Part shown: positions 27,893-39,600 of the stretch, one piece after another
How positions within the stretch are numbered: the stretch's first letter is position 1
Layout: the number at the start of each line of letters is the position of its first letter
Origin: Rhodococcus xishaensis
Lineage (GTDB): Bacteria; Actinomycetota; Actinomycetes; Mycobacteriales; Mycobacteriaceae
DNA: 64,000 nucleotides
Assembly: GCF_004011825.1 (NCBI RefSeq)
Contig: NZ_RKLO01000002.1
Coordinates: 62,001-126,000 of the forward strand
Reading direction: 5' to 3'
Made by a program: the position numbers and the translations under genes
The notes under the pieces: generated by a model
What the model saw: only the letters and a program-made list of their open reading frames with translations
Database searches by the model: none
What the model was told of the DNA's origin: nothing

Positions 27893-29119
27893 GTGTCTGC
27901 TTCCGCCGGTGACGAGACCAGCTACCTGGTCGGACTCAACCTGACAGGCCGTCACGTCGTGGTCGTCGGCGGCGGCACGGTCGCGCAGCGTCGACTCGGC
28001 CTACTGGTCGCGTCAGGTGCGCGTGTGCATGTCGTCAGCCGCGAGGTGACGCCTGCTGTCGAGGGCATGGCGGCAGCCGGGGAGATCACGCTCGAGCTCC
28101 GCGACTATCGCGACGGCGACCTGGACGGGGCCTGGTACGCGATGGCGTGCACCGACGAACCCGAGACCAACGCCTCGATCGTCGCCGAGGCCGAGCGGGA
28201 GCGCATCTTCTGCGTCCGCGCCGACAACGCCCGCGAGGGCTCCGCGGTCACCCCGGCCACCGGGACCTACGACGGATTGAGCATCGGAGTCCTCGCCGGC
28301 GGCGCGCACCGTCGATCGGCCACCGTCCGCACTGCACTGCTCGAGGCCCTTCAGTCCGGGGCGGTCACCGACACCGACGACGCGCCGGCGCCGGGCGTCG
28401 CTCTCGTCGGCGCGGGGCCGGGCGACCCGGATCTGATCACCGTGCGCGGCCGTCGTCTGCTCGCCCGCGCCGACGTCGTCGTCGCAGACCGACTCGCCCC
28501 ACCGGAACTGCTCGCGGAACTCGGCTCGCACGTCGAGGTGATCGACGCCGCGAAGATTCCGTACGGCCGTGCGATGGCTCAGGAGACAATCAACGCGGCG
28601 CTGATCGACGGTGCGAAGGCCGGCAAGTTCGTCGTCCGGCTCAAGGGTGGCGACCCGTACGTCTTCGGTCGCGGCTTCGAGGAACTCGAGGCGTGTGCGG
28701 CGGCCGGTGTACCGGTGACCGTTGTGCCGGGCATCACAAGCGCGATCTCGGTGCCGTCCGCGGCCGGTATCCCGGTCACCCACCGCGGCGTCACACATGA
28801 GTTCGTAGTCGTCAGCGGGCACGTGGCGCCGGACCATCAGGACTCGCTCGTCGACTGGGCCGCACTCGCGCGGCTGCGTGGGACAATAGTGCTGCTCATG
28901 GCCGTCGAGCGGATCGAACAGTTCGCGACCGTCCTCGTCGAGGGCGGACGCCGGCCGGACACTCCTGTCACGGTCATTCAGGAGGGCACGCGACGCACCC
29001 AGCGGGTGCTGCGGGCCGACCTCGCGACCGTCGCCGCGCGGGTGCGGGAGGAGAACATCCGCCCGCCAGCGATCGTGGTCATAGGCTCGGTGGCCGGGTT
29101 CTCAGCCGACCCTCGGTAA
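27893..29119 (+). CDS. cysG: Siroheme/precorrin-2 synthase, CysG-type fusion
   Basis: A two-domain enzyme. The N-terminal domain (about residues 10-155) is a precorrin-2 dehydrogenase/ferrochelatase with NAD loop GGGTVAQRR at 26-34. The C-terminal domain (from about 172) is uroporphyrinogen-III C-methyltransferase with GAGPGDPDLIT, KIPYGRAM, LKGGDPYVFGRG and VPGITSA. It makes precorrin-2 for cobalamin and siroheme for sulfite and nitrite reductases. M. tuberculosis CysG (Rv2847c) sits in the same place. The GTG at 27893 has GGGGAG just 4 bases away; ATG 27872 would add seven residues. Confidence 0.93.
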   Translation: MSASAGDETSYLVGLNLTGRHVVVVGGGTVAQRRLGLLVASGARVHVVSREVTPAVEGMAAAGEITLELRDYRDGDLDGAWYAMACTDEPETNASIVAEAERERIFCVRADNAREGSAVTPATGTYDGLSIGVLAGGAHRRSATVRTALLEALQSGAVTDTDDAPAPGVALVGAGPGDPDLITVRGRRLLARADVVVADRLAPPELLAELGSHVEVIDAAKIPYGRAMAQETINAALIDGAKAGKFVVRLKGGDPYVFGRGFEELEACAAAGVPVTVVPGITSAISVPSAAGIPVTHRGVTHEFVVVSGHVAPDHQDSLVDWAALARLRGTIVLLMAVERIEQFATVLVEGGRRPDTPVTVIQEGTRRTQRVLRADLATVAARVREENIRPPAIVVIGSVAGFSADPR

Positions 29120-29130
29120 CGTGAACTCTC

Positions 29131-30609
29131 GTGTCTGACTCCACCGATGTGAAGTACCCAGTGACCACGCGGGCATTCGGCCTCGCGATCATCGTCCTGA
29201 GCGGCATGCAGCTGATGATGGTGCTCGACGGCACCGTCGCCTCGCTCGCACTCGCCAGGATCCAGGACGACCTCGGGCTCAGCGATGCCGGACGTAACTG
29301 GGTCATCACGTCGTACGCCCTGACTTACGGCGGTCTGATGCTGCTGGGTGGGCGCCTCGGTGATGCGCTGGGCCGCAAGCGGGTGTTCATCGGTGGAGTC
29401 GCGTTGTTCACCATTGCGTCGCTGGTTTGCGGGCTCGCGTTCAATGAGGCCACGCTGGTCGCTGCTCGTGCGCTGCAGGGTGTCGGGGCGGCGATCGCGT
29501 CGCCGACCGCGCTCGCGCTCGTGGCGACCACCTTCGCGCCCGGACCGGTCCGCAACCAGGCGATTGCGATATTCGCCGCCATGACCGGCATCGGTTCGGT
29601 CACCGGTTTGATCGTCGGTGGCGCCCTCACCCAGCTGTCGTGGCGATGGATCTTCCTCATCAACGTCCCGATCGGACTGGTGATCCTGATATTCGCGATT
29701 GCTGCGCTCGCCGAGACCAGCACCGAGCGACTCAAGCTCGACGTGCCGGGCGCGATCCTGGCAACCCTTGGCTGCACCGCTGTCGTGTTCGGTTTCACCG
29801 AGGGCCCCGAGATGGGGTGGGACAGCCCGCTGGTGCTCGCCGGGCTGATCGGCGGTCTTGCCCTGCTCGGTGCGTTCCTTGCGGTCGAGCGTCGCGCCGA
29901 GAACCCGCTGCTGCCGTTCTCGCTGTTCCGCAACCGCGACCGCGTCGCGACGTTCATCGCCATCGCCCTCGTCGGCATGGTGATGTTCTCGCTGGCTCCG
30001 TTCGTCGCGCTGTTCGTCCAGGACATCCTCGGCTACTCACCGCTGCGCGCCGGTCTCGCGTTCGTGCCGTTCGCGTTCGGACTCGGTGCAGCTGCATTCG
30101 TCGCCTCCAAGCTCGCGGTGCGGGTCCCGCCGCGCTGGCTCGTCGGCGTCGGCACCCTCATCACGTTCGTCGGCCTGCTCTACGGCTCCACTCTCGATGG
30201 GTCGGCCACGTACGTCGGGAACCTGTTCATGCTCGTCGTGGGGGTCGGATTCGGTGTTGGCCTCGCGGTGGTGCCGTTGCCGCTGTGCGCCATCGCGGGC
30301 GTCGGACCTCACGAGATCGGACCACTGGCCGCGATCGCGCAGGTCGCCCAGGTGCTGTTCGGTCCCGTCGGCCTCGCGATCGTCGGCGCGATGGCGACGT
30401 CCAGGACATTGTCCGAAGGCGGGGTGTCCGGGCCCGCTGCCGACATGACCGCATCGCAGCTCGACGCCCTGAGCCAGGGCTACACATTCGCGCTGCTGGG
30501 CTGCGCGATCTTCGCTGCTCTCGCGACGGTCACCGCGCTGTTTGTCCGGTTCACGCCGGCCCAGGTAGCGCAGGCGCAGGCTGCGGAGAAGGCGGCCCAG
30601 CAGGTGTAA
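29131..30609 (+). CDS. efpA: EfpA-type MFS drug/efflux transporter (14 TM)
   Basis: A 492-residue drug:H+ antiporter of the QacA/EfpA branch with about 14 helices. The MFS motif A is visible as GRLGDALGRKR (about residues 74-84), and the D1-type segment MMVLDGTVASLALARIQ occurs in the first helix. M. tuberculosis efpA (Rv2846c) follows cysG in the same way. The GTG start has TAACGT 8 bases upstream and no Shine-Dalgarno site, fitting a leaderless promoter. It ends 18 bp from the convergent polyketide synthase gene. Export of the polyketide is possible, but conserved synteny argues that the gene predates it. Confidence 0.88.
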   Translation: MSDSTDVKYPVTTRAFGLAIIVLSGMQLMMVLDGTVASLALARIQDDLGLSDAGRNWVITSYALTYGGLMLLGGRLGDALGRKRVFIGGVALFTIASLVCGLAFNEATLVAARALQGVGAAIASPTALALVATTFAPGPVRNQAIAIFAAMTGIGSVTGLIVGGALTQLSWRWIFLINVPIGLVILIFAIAALAETSTERLKLDVPGAILATLGCTAVVFGFTEGPEMGWDSPLVLAGLIGGLALLGAFLAVERRAENPLLPFSLFRNRDRVATFIAIALVGMVMFSLAPFVALFVQDILGYSPLRAGLAFVPFAFGLGAAAFVASKLAVRVPPRWLVGVGTLITFVGLLYGSTLDGSATYVGNLFMLVVGVGFGVGLAVVPLPLCAIAGVGPHEIGPLAAIAQVAQVLFGPVGLAIVGAMATSRTLSEGGVSGPAADMTASQLDALSQGYTFALLGCAIFAALATVTALFVRFTPAQVAQAQAAEKAAQQV

Positions 30610-30627
30610 CCAGCGGTGCCGCCGCCT

Positions 30628-33600
30628 CTACAGACCGCGATCGATCAGGTCGAGGATCTCCTCGCTGGTCGCGGCGCGAATCTTGTCGACCGCGTCGGCA
30701 TGTGCAGCGTCGACCGCACCCATCTCGGCCAGCAGGTTCTTCAACCGCTGTGCGATCTCCGACCGAGCATCGCCGTCATCGCCCAACTCGCCGATAGTTG
30801 CGTGGAGCCGGTCGACCTCGGCAAGGGCAACCGAAACCGGATCCGGAACGAGTTCGGCGCGCAGGAACTCTGCGATGGCACGTGGACTCGGGTGGTCGAA
30901 CACCACCGTGGGCGGCAGCCGCAGCCCGGTGGCGGCGTCGAGATGGTTGCGGAGGGCGACGGCGGCCAGCGAGTCGAAGCCGAGTTCCTTGAACGCCTGG
31001 TCGGGGTCGACAGAGTCCGAGGCGGTGTACCCGAGTATCGCGGCCGCTCCGGTTCGCACCAGATCGAGCATTAGGTGCCGCTGTTCGGGAATCGAACGGT
31101 CGGCAAGGCGCTCAGCCCAGTCTGCGGGCCCGTTCGAACCGGTCGCAATCGAATCTGATCCTGCGTGTGGACGCGACTGCCGGATCAAGCCACGCAAGGG
31201 GGCGGGAACATAGGGTGCGGCCGAACTCGAGTAGTCGAAACGTGCGGCCACCACGGCGGGTGCATCGGCAGTCAACGCGCTGTCGAAAAGGTCGAGCCCG
31301 TCGGCAGCGGTCAGCGGAATCATTCCGCTGCGGCGTGCTCGCACGAGATCGATCGCGCCGAGGTGGTCGGTCATCGCGCTCGGCGGCGCCCACATGCCCC
31401 ACGCAATCGAGTGTGCGGGCAGTCCGGCGGCGTGGCGGTGATGGGCCAGGGCGTCGAGGAACATGTTCGCGGCCGCGTAGTTCGCCTGCCCGGGCGCCCC
31501 GAGGATTCCGGCGAGGGACGAGAACATCACGAAGGTCTGCACCTCGCAGTTCGCGGTCAGCCGGTGCAGGTTCCAGGCCGCGTCGACCTTCGGCCGCAGC
31601 ACCGCATCGAGCCGCTCGGGGGTGAGCGAGGCCAGGGTGGCGTCGTCGATCACGCCGGCCACGTGGAACACCGCCGACAGTGGGTGCTCCGTTGGTATGC
31701 GGGCCAGCAGCCCGGCCACGGCCGACTCGTCCGAGGTGTCGCAGGCAGCGATGTCCACCTCGGCCCCCATATCGGTCAGTTCGCGGCGCAACTGGTCGCA
31801 CCCCTCGGCGTCGGGTCCGCGCCGACTGGTCAACAAGAGGTGCTGCGCCCCGTATTCGGTCAGCAAGTGGCGAGCCACCAAGGATCCCAAGGTGCCGGTG
31901 CCGCCGGTGACGAGAACGGTGCCGCGGGGATCGAACGGTGAAGCGGAACAGTCTCTCGTGTCCGGACCCCCACCCGGATCCATACGACGCAACCGAGGTG
32001 CAAGCAGCGTGCCATTCCGGGCTGCCAGTTGCGGTTCCCCGCTCGCCAACGCCGGGGCGATCACGGATTCGGCGTCCGATGCGTCGTCGAGGTCGATCAG
32101 CACGAATCGGTCCGGGTCCTCGTTTTGGGCCGAGCCCACCAGACCCCAGACGGCCGCGGCCGCAAGGTCTGTGCGATCGTCTCGTCCCGCCTCGTCGTCG
32201 GTGACCATCGCATTGTGGGTCACGATCACCAGTGGGCAGTCAGCGAAATGGTCGTCGCTCTGCCACTCCTGCAGCAGGCGCAGCGTCTGGGCGCACAGCT
32301 CGTGGGCCGCTTCCGGGCCGTCGTCGCCATCGGTGCCGCACCCGACCAGCACCGTCCAAGGTCGGCGGTCGTCTTCGCTCGGCGCGGATTTCACTGCGGT
32401 TCGTAGAGCAGCGATGTCGGGATACCTCGGGAAGGTCGAGCCCGTATCCTCCTTGCCCAACCCGTCAGCGCCCAAGACGACCATAGGGCCGACGCTTCGT
32501 TCGTCCGCTGCAACCTCGACCCCGATCCAGGCCAGCCGGTGCAGTCGCCGACCCGTCGAACTGCCGTCCGTGTCCGTCGCCCTCGGCACCACCCGTAGTG
32601 CTTCGACGGTCAATACCGGCTGGCCGTCGGGATCAGCTGCGCTGACGCGGTACCGCCCGTCCTCGCACGCTGTGAATTGAACCGATACCGACTGCGCTCC
32701 GACAGTGTGCAGACCGATTCCCGACCAGGTGCGCGGCCAGGCATCCCTTCCGAGCAGGGGCTCGAGCGCCGCCTGCAGCAGTACCGGATGAATGCCGAAG
32801 CCGTCCGTATCGGTACCTTCCTCGAGGCGCACCTCGGCGTCGGCCTCACCCGAGAACTGTTGCGGTACACCAGTGGCGGGGCTGACGACGTCGTCGATCG
32901 TCGCCGATGCGTTCCGAACCCAGCCGTCCGGGTCGTCGGCCTCGCTCAGGTTCGACGAGATGGTGACGGTGCGACCGCCGTCGTTCTCGGTCTGCGACAC
33001 GAGCACCCGAAGGGATGCCAGCCCCGACGGCGGCAAGACCAGTGGGTGGTGCAAGGTCAGCTCGTCGATGCGGTCGAGACCGACGCGATGGGCCGCGTGC
33101 AATGCGAGTTCGACCAGTACCGTCGGCAACACTGTGTGCGTGTCATCGGGCGCCGGCGGGCCGCCGTCCTCTACTGGCGGTTCCACGAGCCATGGATTCC
33201 GCTGGAGTGACAGCTGTCCGGTGAACAGCGTCGCGTCGTCGTCGAGCCTCACGGCCGCACCGAGCAGCGGATGGTCTGCCGGGCCGAGGCCGAGTTCGAC
33301 CGGGTCGCCGGTACCCAGTGTGGGCGATGAGGGCCAGAACGAACGACGTTGGAATGCGTAGGTCGGCAGCTCCACCCGGCGCCGACCGGGCAGCACCTGA
33401 TCCCAGTCGATGTTCAGGCCGTGCACATAGGCGGCGGCTACCGCTCGCATGATTCCTTGCGGCTCGCCTGCGCGTCCGGGCAAGGTAGCGATGGCGTTCG
33501 GGATGGTCTCGGCGGCGTGGGCGGCCAGGGTCGCGCCGGGACCGACCTCGACGCACCGGGTGACGCCGAGTTCGTCGAGGGCACGAATGCCGTCATGGAA

Positions 33601-36600
33601 GCGCACCGGTTGCCGGATGTGCTGAGTCCAATAGTCCGGGGACATAAGCTCATCGGCACTGGCAAGGCGGCCGGTGATGTTGGAGACGATTGGAATCGTC
33701 GGTGACTGCGGCGTCAACGTGGACACAACGTTGGTGAACCGTTCGAGGATCGGTTCCATCAGGGTGGAATGGAACGCCCGCTCTACCCGCAGGCTGGTGG
33801 TCGTCATCCCGGCGTCGGACAACTCGGCAGCGATGGCTTGCACGTCGCGTTCGCCGCCGGCGAGAACCACAGATTCGGAGCCATTGACTGCCGCGAGATC
33901 GACCCGGCCTGCGATCCGTGCCGAGACGTCGTCTGCACGGGCCCGTACGGCAACCATCCGACCCGGCTCCGTCGATTCCATCAACCGTCCGCGTTCACCA
34001 ACCAAGGCGGCGGCATCGGACAAGCTGAAGACCCCGGCGACGTGCGCCGCGGTGATCTCTCCTATGGAGTGACCGATCAGGTAGTCGGGAGTGATACCCC
34101 AATCCCGAAGCAGCCGATAGAGCGCTACCTCGACGGCGAACAGCGCCGGTTGGGTGTACTCGGTGTGGTCGAGTCTCACGCCCGAGTCCCCAGACTCCTC
34201 GGTGTCGCGAGCGTCTCCAGCATCTTCGGTTTCCTCGGGTTCGCCCCAGAGTACCTGCTGCACTGGGGTTTCCACGTGCTCGTCGAGTGCCGAGCAGACC
34301 TCGTCCAAGGCTTGGGCGAACACCGGGTAGGCGTCGTAGAGGCCGCGGCCCATCCCGATCCGCTGCGCGCCTTGGCCGGTGAACATCAGCGCCGTCTTCC
34401 CTCGCGTGCTCGTGCCTGCCACAACGTTGCCGCCCGGTCGGCCCTCGGCGATGCGGGCCAGGCCGTCACGGAGGTCCGCCAGGGTTTCTCCGATCACCGC
34501 AGCGCGATGGGCGAAATCGGATCGGGTGGTCGCCAGCGAGTACGCGAGGTCGGCGAGGTCCGGGAGGTTGGCCTCGCTCTGTCCGGAGGACTCGTCGGTG
34601 TTCAGAAACTCGGCCAGCCGTGCGGCCTGTGCGCGCAGCGCGTCGGCGGTCTTTCCGGAGATCACCCAGACCAGCGGCCCGGCCGACGGTGACTGCACCG
34701 TCGGCGCTGCCGAGGGCGGCGAGATCTGCGGTGTCGCAGGGGCAGATGATTGCTCGAGGATCATGTGCGCGTTGGTGCCGCTGATCCCGAACGACGACAC
34801 ACCCGCGCGACGGGGCCGCCCCGTCTCCGGCCACGGAACTGGTTCCGCGAGTAGCGAGACCTCGCCCGCCGTCCAATCGACGTGCCGGGTCGGAGCGTCG
34901 CCGTGCAGGCTCGGCGGCAGCACCCCGTGCCGCATCGCCATCACCATCTTGATCACTCCGGCCACCCCGGCCGCGGCCTGGGCGTGGCCGATGTTCGACT
35001 TGACCGAACCGAGCCAGAGCGGCCGTCCCTGCCGGTCCTGTCCATAGGAGGACAGCAGCGCCTGCGCCTCGATCGGGTCGCCGAGCGTAGTGCCCGTGCC
35101 GTGCGCCTCCACTGCGTCGATGTCGACGGGGCCGAGCCCGGCGTCGGCCAGCGCTTGGCGGATCACCCTCTCCTGGGACGGCCCGTTCGGGGCGGTCAAC
35201 CCGTTGGAAGCCCCGTCTTGATTGACTGCCGATCCACGGATGATCGCCAACACCTGGTGACCGTTGCGTTCCGCGTCGCTGAGGCGCTCGAGCACCACCA
35301 TGCCCGAGCCTTCGCTGAGTCCGGTGCCGTCTGCTCGGTCGGAGAACGGCTTGCACCGCCCGTCTGCAGCAAGCCCTCGTTGACGACTGAACTCGACCAG
35401 TACACCGGGCGTGGCCATCACGGTTGCGCCACCGGCCAACGCGAGGGAGCATTCGCCCTCGCGCAAAGCCCGCGCCGCCAGATGCATGGCCACCAGCGAT
35501 GACGAGCAGGCCGTGTCGACGGTGACTGCGGGACCGGTGAAGCCGAGCGAATAGGAGATCCGGCCGGACGCCACGCTGTTGCTGGTCCCGGTCATCAGAT
35601 AGCCCTCGGCGTCGACACTTCGCTCGTTCATCAACTGGAAGCCGTAATCGCCGCCCATCAGTCCGACGTACACCCCGGTGTCGGCGAGGTCGGGAGAATA
35701 CGGCCGGATCCCAGCGTGTTCCAACGCTTCCCAAGCGGTCTCGAGGAGCAGTCGGTGCTGCGGGTCCATCGCGACCGCTTCACGCGGGCTGATGCCGAAG
35801 AATGCGGCGTCGAATTCGTCTGCGTCGTAGAGGAATCCACCCTCACTCATGTATGTCGTCCCGTTGTGGTCCGGGTCGGGGTGATAAACCTCGTCGAGAT
35901 CCCAGCCACGGTTGTCGGGGTACGCGCCCACGGCATCGCGGCCGTCGTGGACGAGTCGCCACAGATCTTCTGGGCGGTACACCTTGCCCGGATACCTGCA
36001 GGCCATCCCTACGATCGCGATCGGGTCGGAGTCCCTGCGAGAAGGTGCCGGCCGGGTTGGCTGTGGAGTCGCGTCGTCACCGAGCAGGCGAGCCAAGAGC
36101 TCGTCGGTGAGCGCGTCTGCGGTGGGATGGTCGAAGACCACCGTTGCGGCCAGCCTTACCCCGGTGGCGTTCGCCAGCTGGTTCCGCAGTTGTACCGCCG
36201 TCAACGAATCGAAGCCGAGTTGCTTGAAGGCTCGTTCCGGGTCGATCGCCTCCTTTCCGTCGTGGCCGAGCACAGCGGCCACGTGGGTGGTGACGATGTC
36301 GAGCACTCGGGCGTGACGCGCTCCGGGTTCGAGCGCCCGCAGCTCGTCGGCGAGACCGGTAGGTGACTCCGCGACAGCGGCGCGGCGGCGAATGCCGAGG
36401 ACTCGGCGCAGGATCGGCGGTGACGACTCGCTGTCGGATCGAACCGAACGCATCGAGAGCCGGATCGGCACGATCAGTGGACGGTTCGCTGCAAGTGCCG
36501 CATCGAACAAGACGAACCCCGCCTCAGGGCTGATGGTGTCGATACCCGTGCGCTGCAACCGGTCGAGATCGGTTGCATTCAGATGTGAGGTCATTCCACT

Positions 36601-39600
36601 CGGGCGGTCCCACAACCCCCAGGCCATTGAAATCGCCGGCAGCCCGCGGACACGGCGGTGCTGGGCGAGCGTGTCGAGGAAGACGTTCGCAGCCGCATAG
36701 TTGGCCTGGCCGGCGCCCCCGAGCACACCAGCCGCCGAGGAAAACAGCACGAACGCCGACAGGTCTCGGTCTCGTGTGAGTTCGTGCAGGTGCCAGGCGC
36801 CGTCGACCTTCGGGCGGAGGACGGCGTGCAACTGGTCCCTACTCAACGTGGCAGCAATACCGTCATCGAGGACCCCTGCGGCGTGAATCACGCCGGACAG
36901 GTCGGGAAGGCCGGACAGCAGAGCGGCCACCGCAGCGCGGTCTGCCACGTCACAGGCGGCAGTGGTGACCTCTGCTCCGGAATCGGCGAATACTGCACCT
37001 ACTTCGGCCGCGCTTTCGGCGTCGAGTGCCCGTCGCCCGGTCAACACCAGACGGCGTACCCCGTACCTCTCCACGAGGTGACGGGCGATCAATCGCCCGA
37101 TGGTTCCTGTGCCACCGGTGATCAAGACCGTGCCGTGCGGGCCGAAGGGGGTCGCCTCCGAAGACGCGGCTCTGGGCTGGGTCATTGCGGTGAGCGTGGG
37201 AGCCAGCAGTACCCCGTCTCGGATCGCCAGTTGAGGTTCGTTGCCGGCCAACGCCATTGCCAACAGTGCAGGATCGGGGAGCCCACCGGCCTGCCCATCC
37301 AGATCCACCAGGGTAATGCGGTCGGGATGCTCGTTCTGCAGTGCCCCGATCAGTCCCCAGACCGGCGCGGCGGACACGTCGTCGATCTGATCGTCGTCGC
37401 GGACCACCATCGCGAGCCGGGTCGTGACCAGCAGCCGGGTTTCGGCCAAGCGCTCATCGCGGAGCCAGGACTGCGCCAGCCGCAACGTCGCCTCCGCGGC
37501 GGCGTGCGCCCGAGCAGGTGTGTCCGGTTCATCGCCGGGCTCGGCGGACAGCCAGAGCACACGACCCTCGTGATCACCGCCGGCGAGCGCCTCCTCGAGT
37601 GGTATCAGATCGGCCGCGCCCGTGGTTCCTGCCCCGATAGGAATCCACTCCACGCGGCAGAGCCTGTCGCCTACCTCGGCGGGCTGCACGTCGGTGTCCC
37701 CGAGTGGCCGCAGCGCCAAAGACTCCGCGGTCAATACCGGCTCACCCGCCGCGTCGTACGCGGACACCCGATACCGCTCGGGTCCGGTCGGGGTGATGAG
37801 CACGCGCAAAGCGGTTGCGCCCACTGCGTGCAGCTGCACCTTGTCCCAGCTGAACGGCAAACGGATGTTGCGTGTGCGGGCCTCCGCCGCTCCGAACGCG
37901 ATCGCGTGCAGCGCCGCGTCGAGCACCGCCGGATGGATCCCGTACCCCGCGACCGTCGCGGCCGGATCGTCGCCGCCCAGCCGTACCTCGGCGTAGAGCT
38001 CGTCACCGCGGCGCCAGGCTGCACGCAAGCCACGGAAGGTCGGGCCGTATCCGTAGCCGGCCTCGTCGAGCAGCTCATACAGCCCGCGGGCGTCGATCGG
38101 TGCGGCATCGGGCGGCGGCCACTGCTGGTCGAGGGTGGTGGCGGTGTTCGCGGCCGCTGTCAGTGAGCCGGTGGCATGCCGGGTCCACGGAGTTTCCGGC
38201 GGGACCCCGGCCGGTCGAGAATGCACTGCGACCGTGAGATCGCCGGTATCGGCGTCGGCGAGCACGCTCACCTGCACGGCGACCTCGTCCTCGGCGGGAA
38301 TCATGAGGGGCGACTCGATCGCGAGGTCTTCGAGCCTGCCGCACCCCACGCGGTTCCCGGCATGCAGTGCGAGCTCGACGAAGGCGGTTCCGGGCAGAAG
38401 CACGGTGCCGTTCACCGCGTGGTCGCCAAGCCACGGAAGACGTTGTTGCGACAACAGGCCGGTGAACACCACGCCCCGGCTGTCGCCGAGCTCCACCGAG
38501 GCGGCGAGCATCGGGTGTCCGCCCGTTTCCATGCCCGCCGAGGCGATATCTCCCTGTGGTGCAGGACTGTCCAGCCAAAAGCGACGGTGTTGGAAGGCGT
38601 AGGTAGGCAAGTCCACCCACGGCTGTCGGTCATCGTTCCGAGCCCATCGGACCCGGTCCCACTCGATCCGTGCTCCCGATACCTGCGCCTCGGCGAGTGC
38701 GGCGGTGAACTGTCGCAGGCCCGCCCGGTCGCGTCGGATGGTGCCGAGGGCTCGTCCGGCGATCCCCGCCGAATCGAGGGTTTCCTGCAACGGCACAGTC
38801 AGGACGGGGTGACTGCTCGACTCTATGAACAATCGATACCCGTCCACGGCAAGCGTTCTCGTAGCCTGCTCGAACCTGACCGGACGGCGGAGGTTCCGGT
38901 ACCAGTAGTCCGCGTTCAGGTTGGTGGTGTCCAACGCGCCACCCGTCACCGTCGAGTAGAACGGAATGCGCGACCGCCGCGGCGTGATCGAGGAAAGGGC
39001 GTCGAGAATCGGTTCGCGCAGAACGGAGACGTCAGCGCAGTGTGAGGCGTACTCGACGGCGATTCGCCTGGCCTGGACGCCGTCGGCCTGCAGCTGCGCG
39101 ACCAGGTCATCGAGAGCGTCGACGGGACCGGACAGCACCGTCGCCGATGGCCCGTTGACGACGGCCACCTCTATGGCGCCTTCCCAAGGCTGGATCTTTT
39201 CCCGCGCAACGTCTTCCGGAAGTGCCACCGAGGCCATCCCGCCACCGCGCCGTGCCGACGCGGCGATCACTTTGCTGCGTGCCGCGACGACCAGTGCCGC
39301 ATCCGCGAGGCTCAGCGCGCCGGCGACGTATGCGGCGGCGATCTCTCCCTGCGAGTGTCCGACCACGGCGGCCGGTTCGACGCCGTTTGAGCGCCATAGT
39401 TGTGTCAGGCCGACCATCACAGCGAACAGCGCCGGTTGCACTACGTCGATCCGGTCCAGTGAGTTCGGATCGCGGTCCCGGAGCACTTCGAGCAGCGAGA
39501 AGTTCGTGTACGGAGCCAGGGCGTCGGAGCATTCGAGCACACTGTCGGCGAACTCGGGCGACGAATCCAGCAGTTCGGCGGCCATCCCCACCCACTGCGA

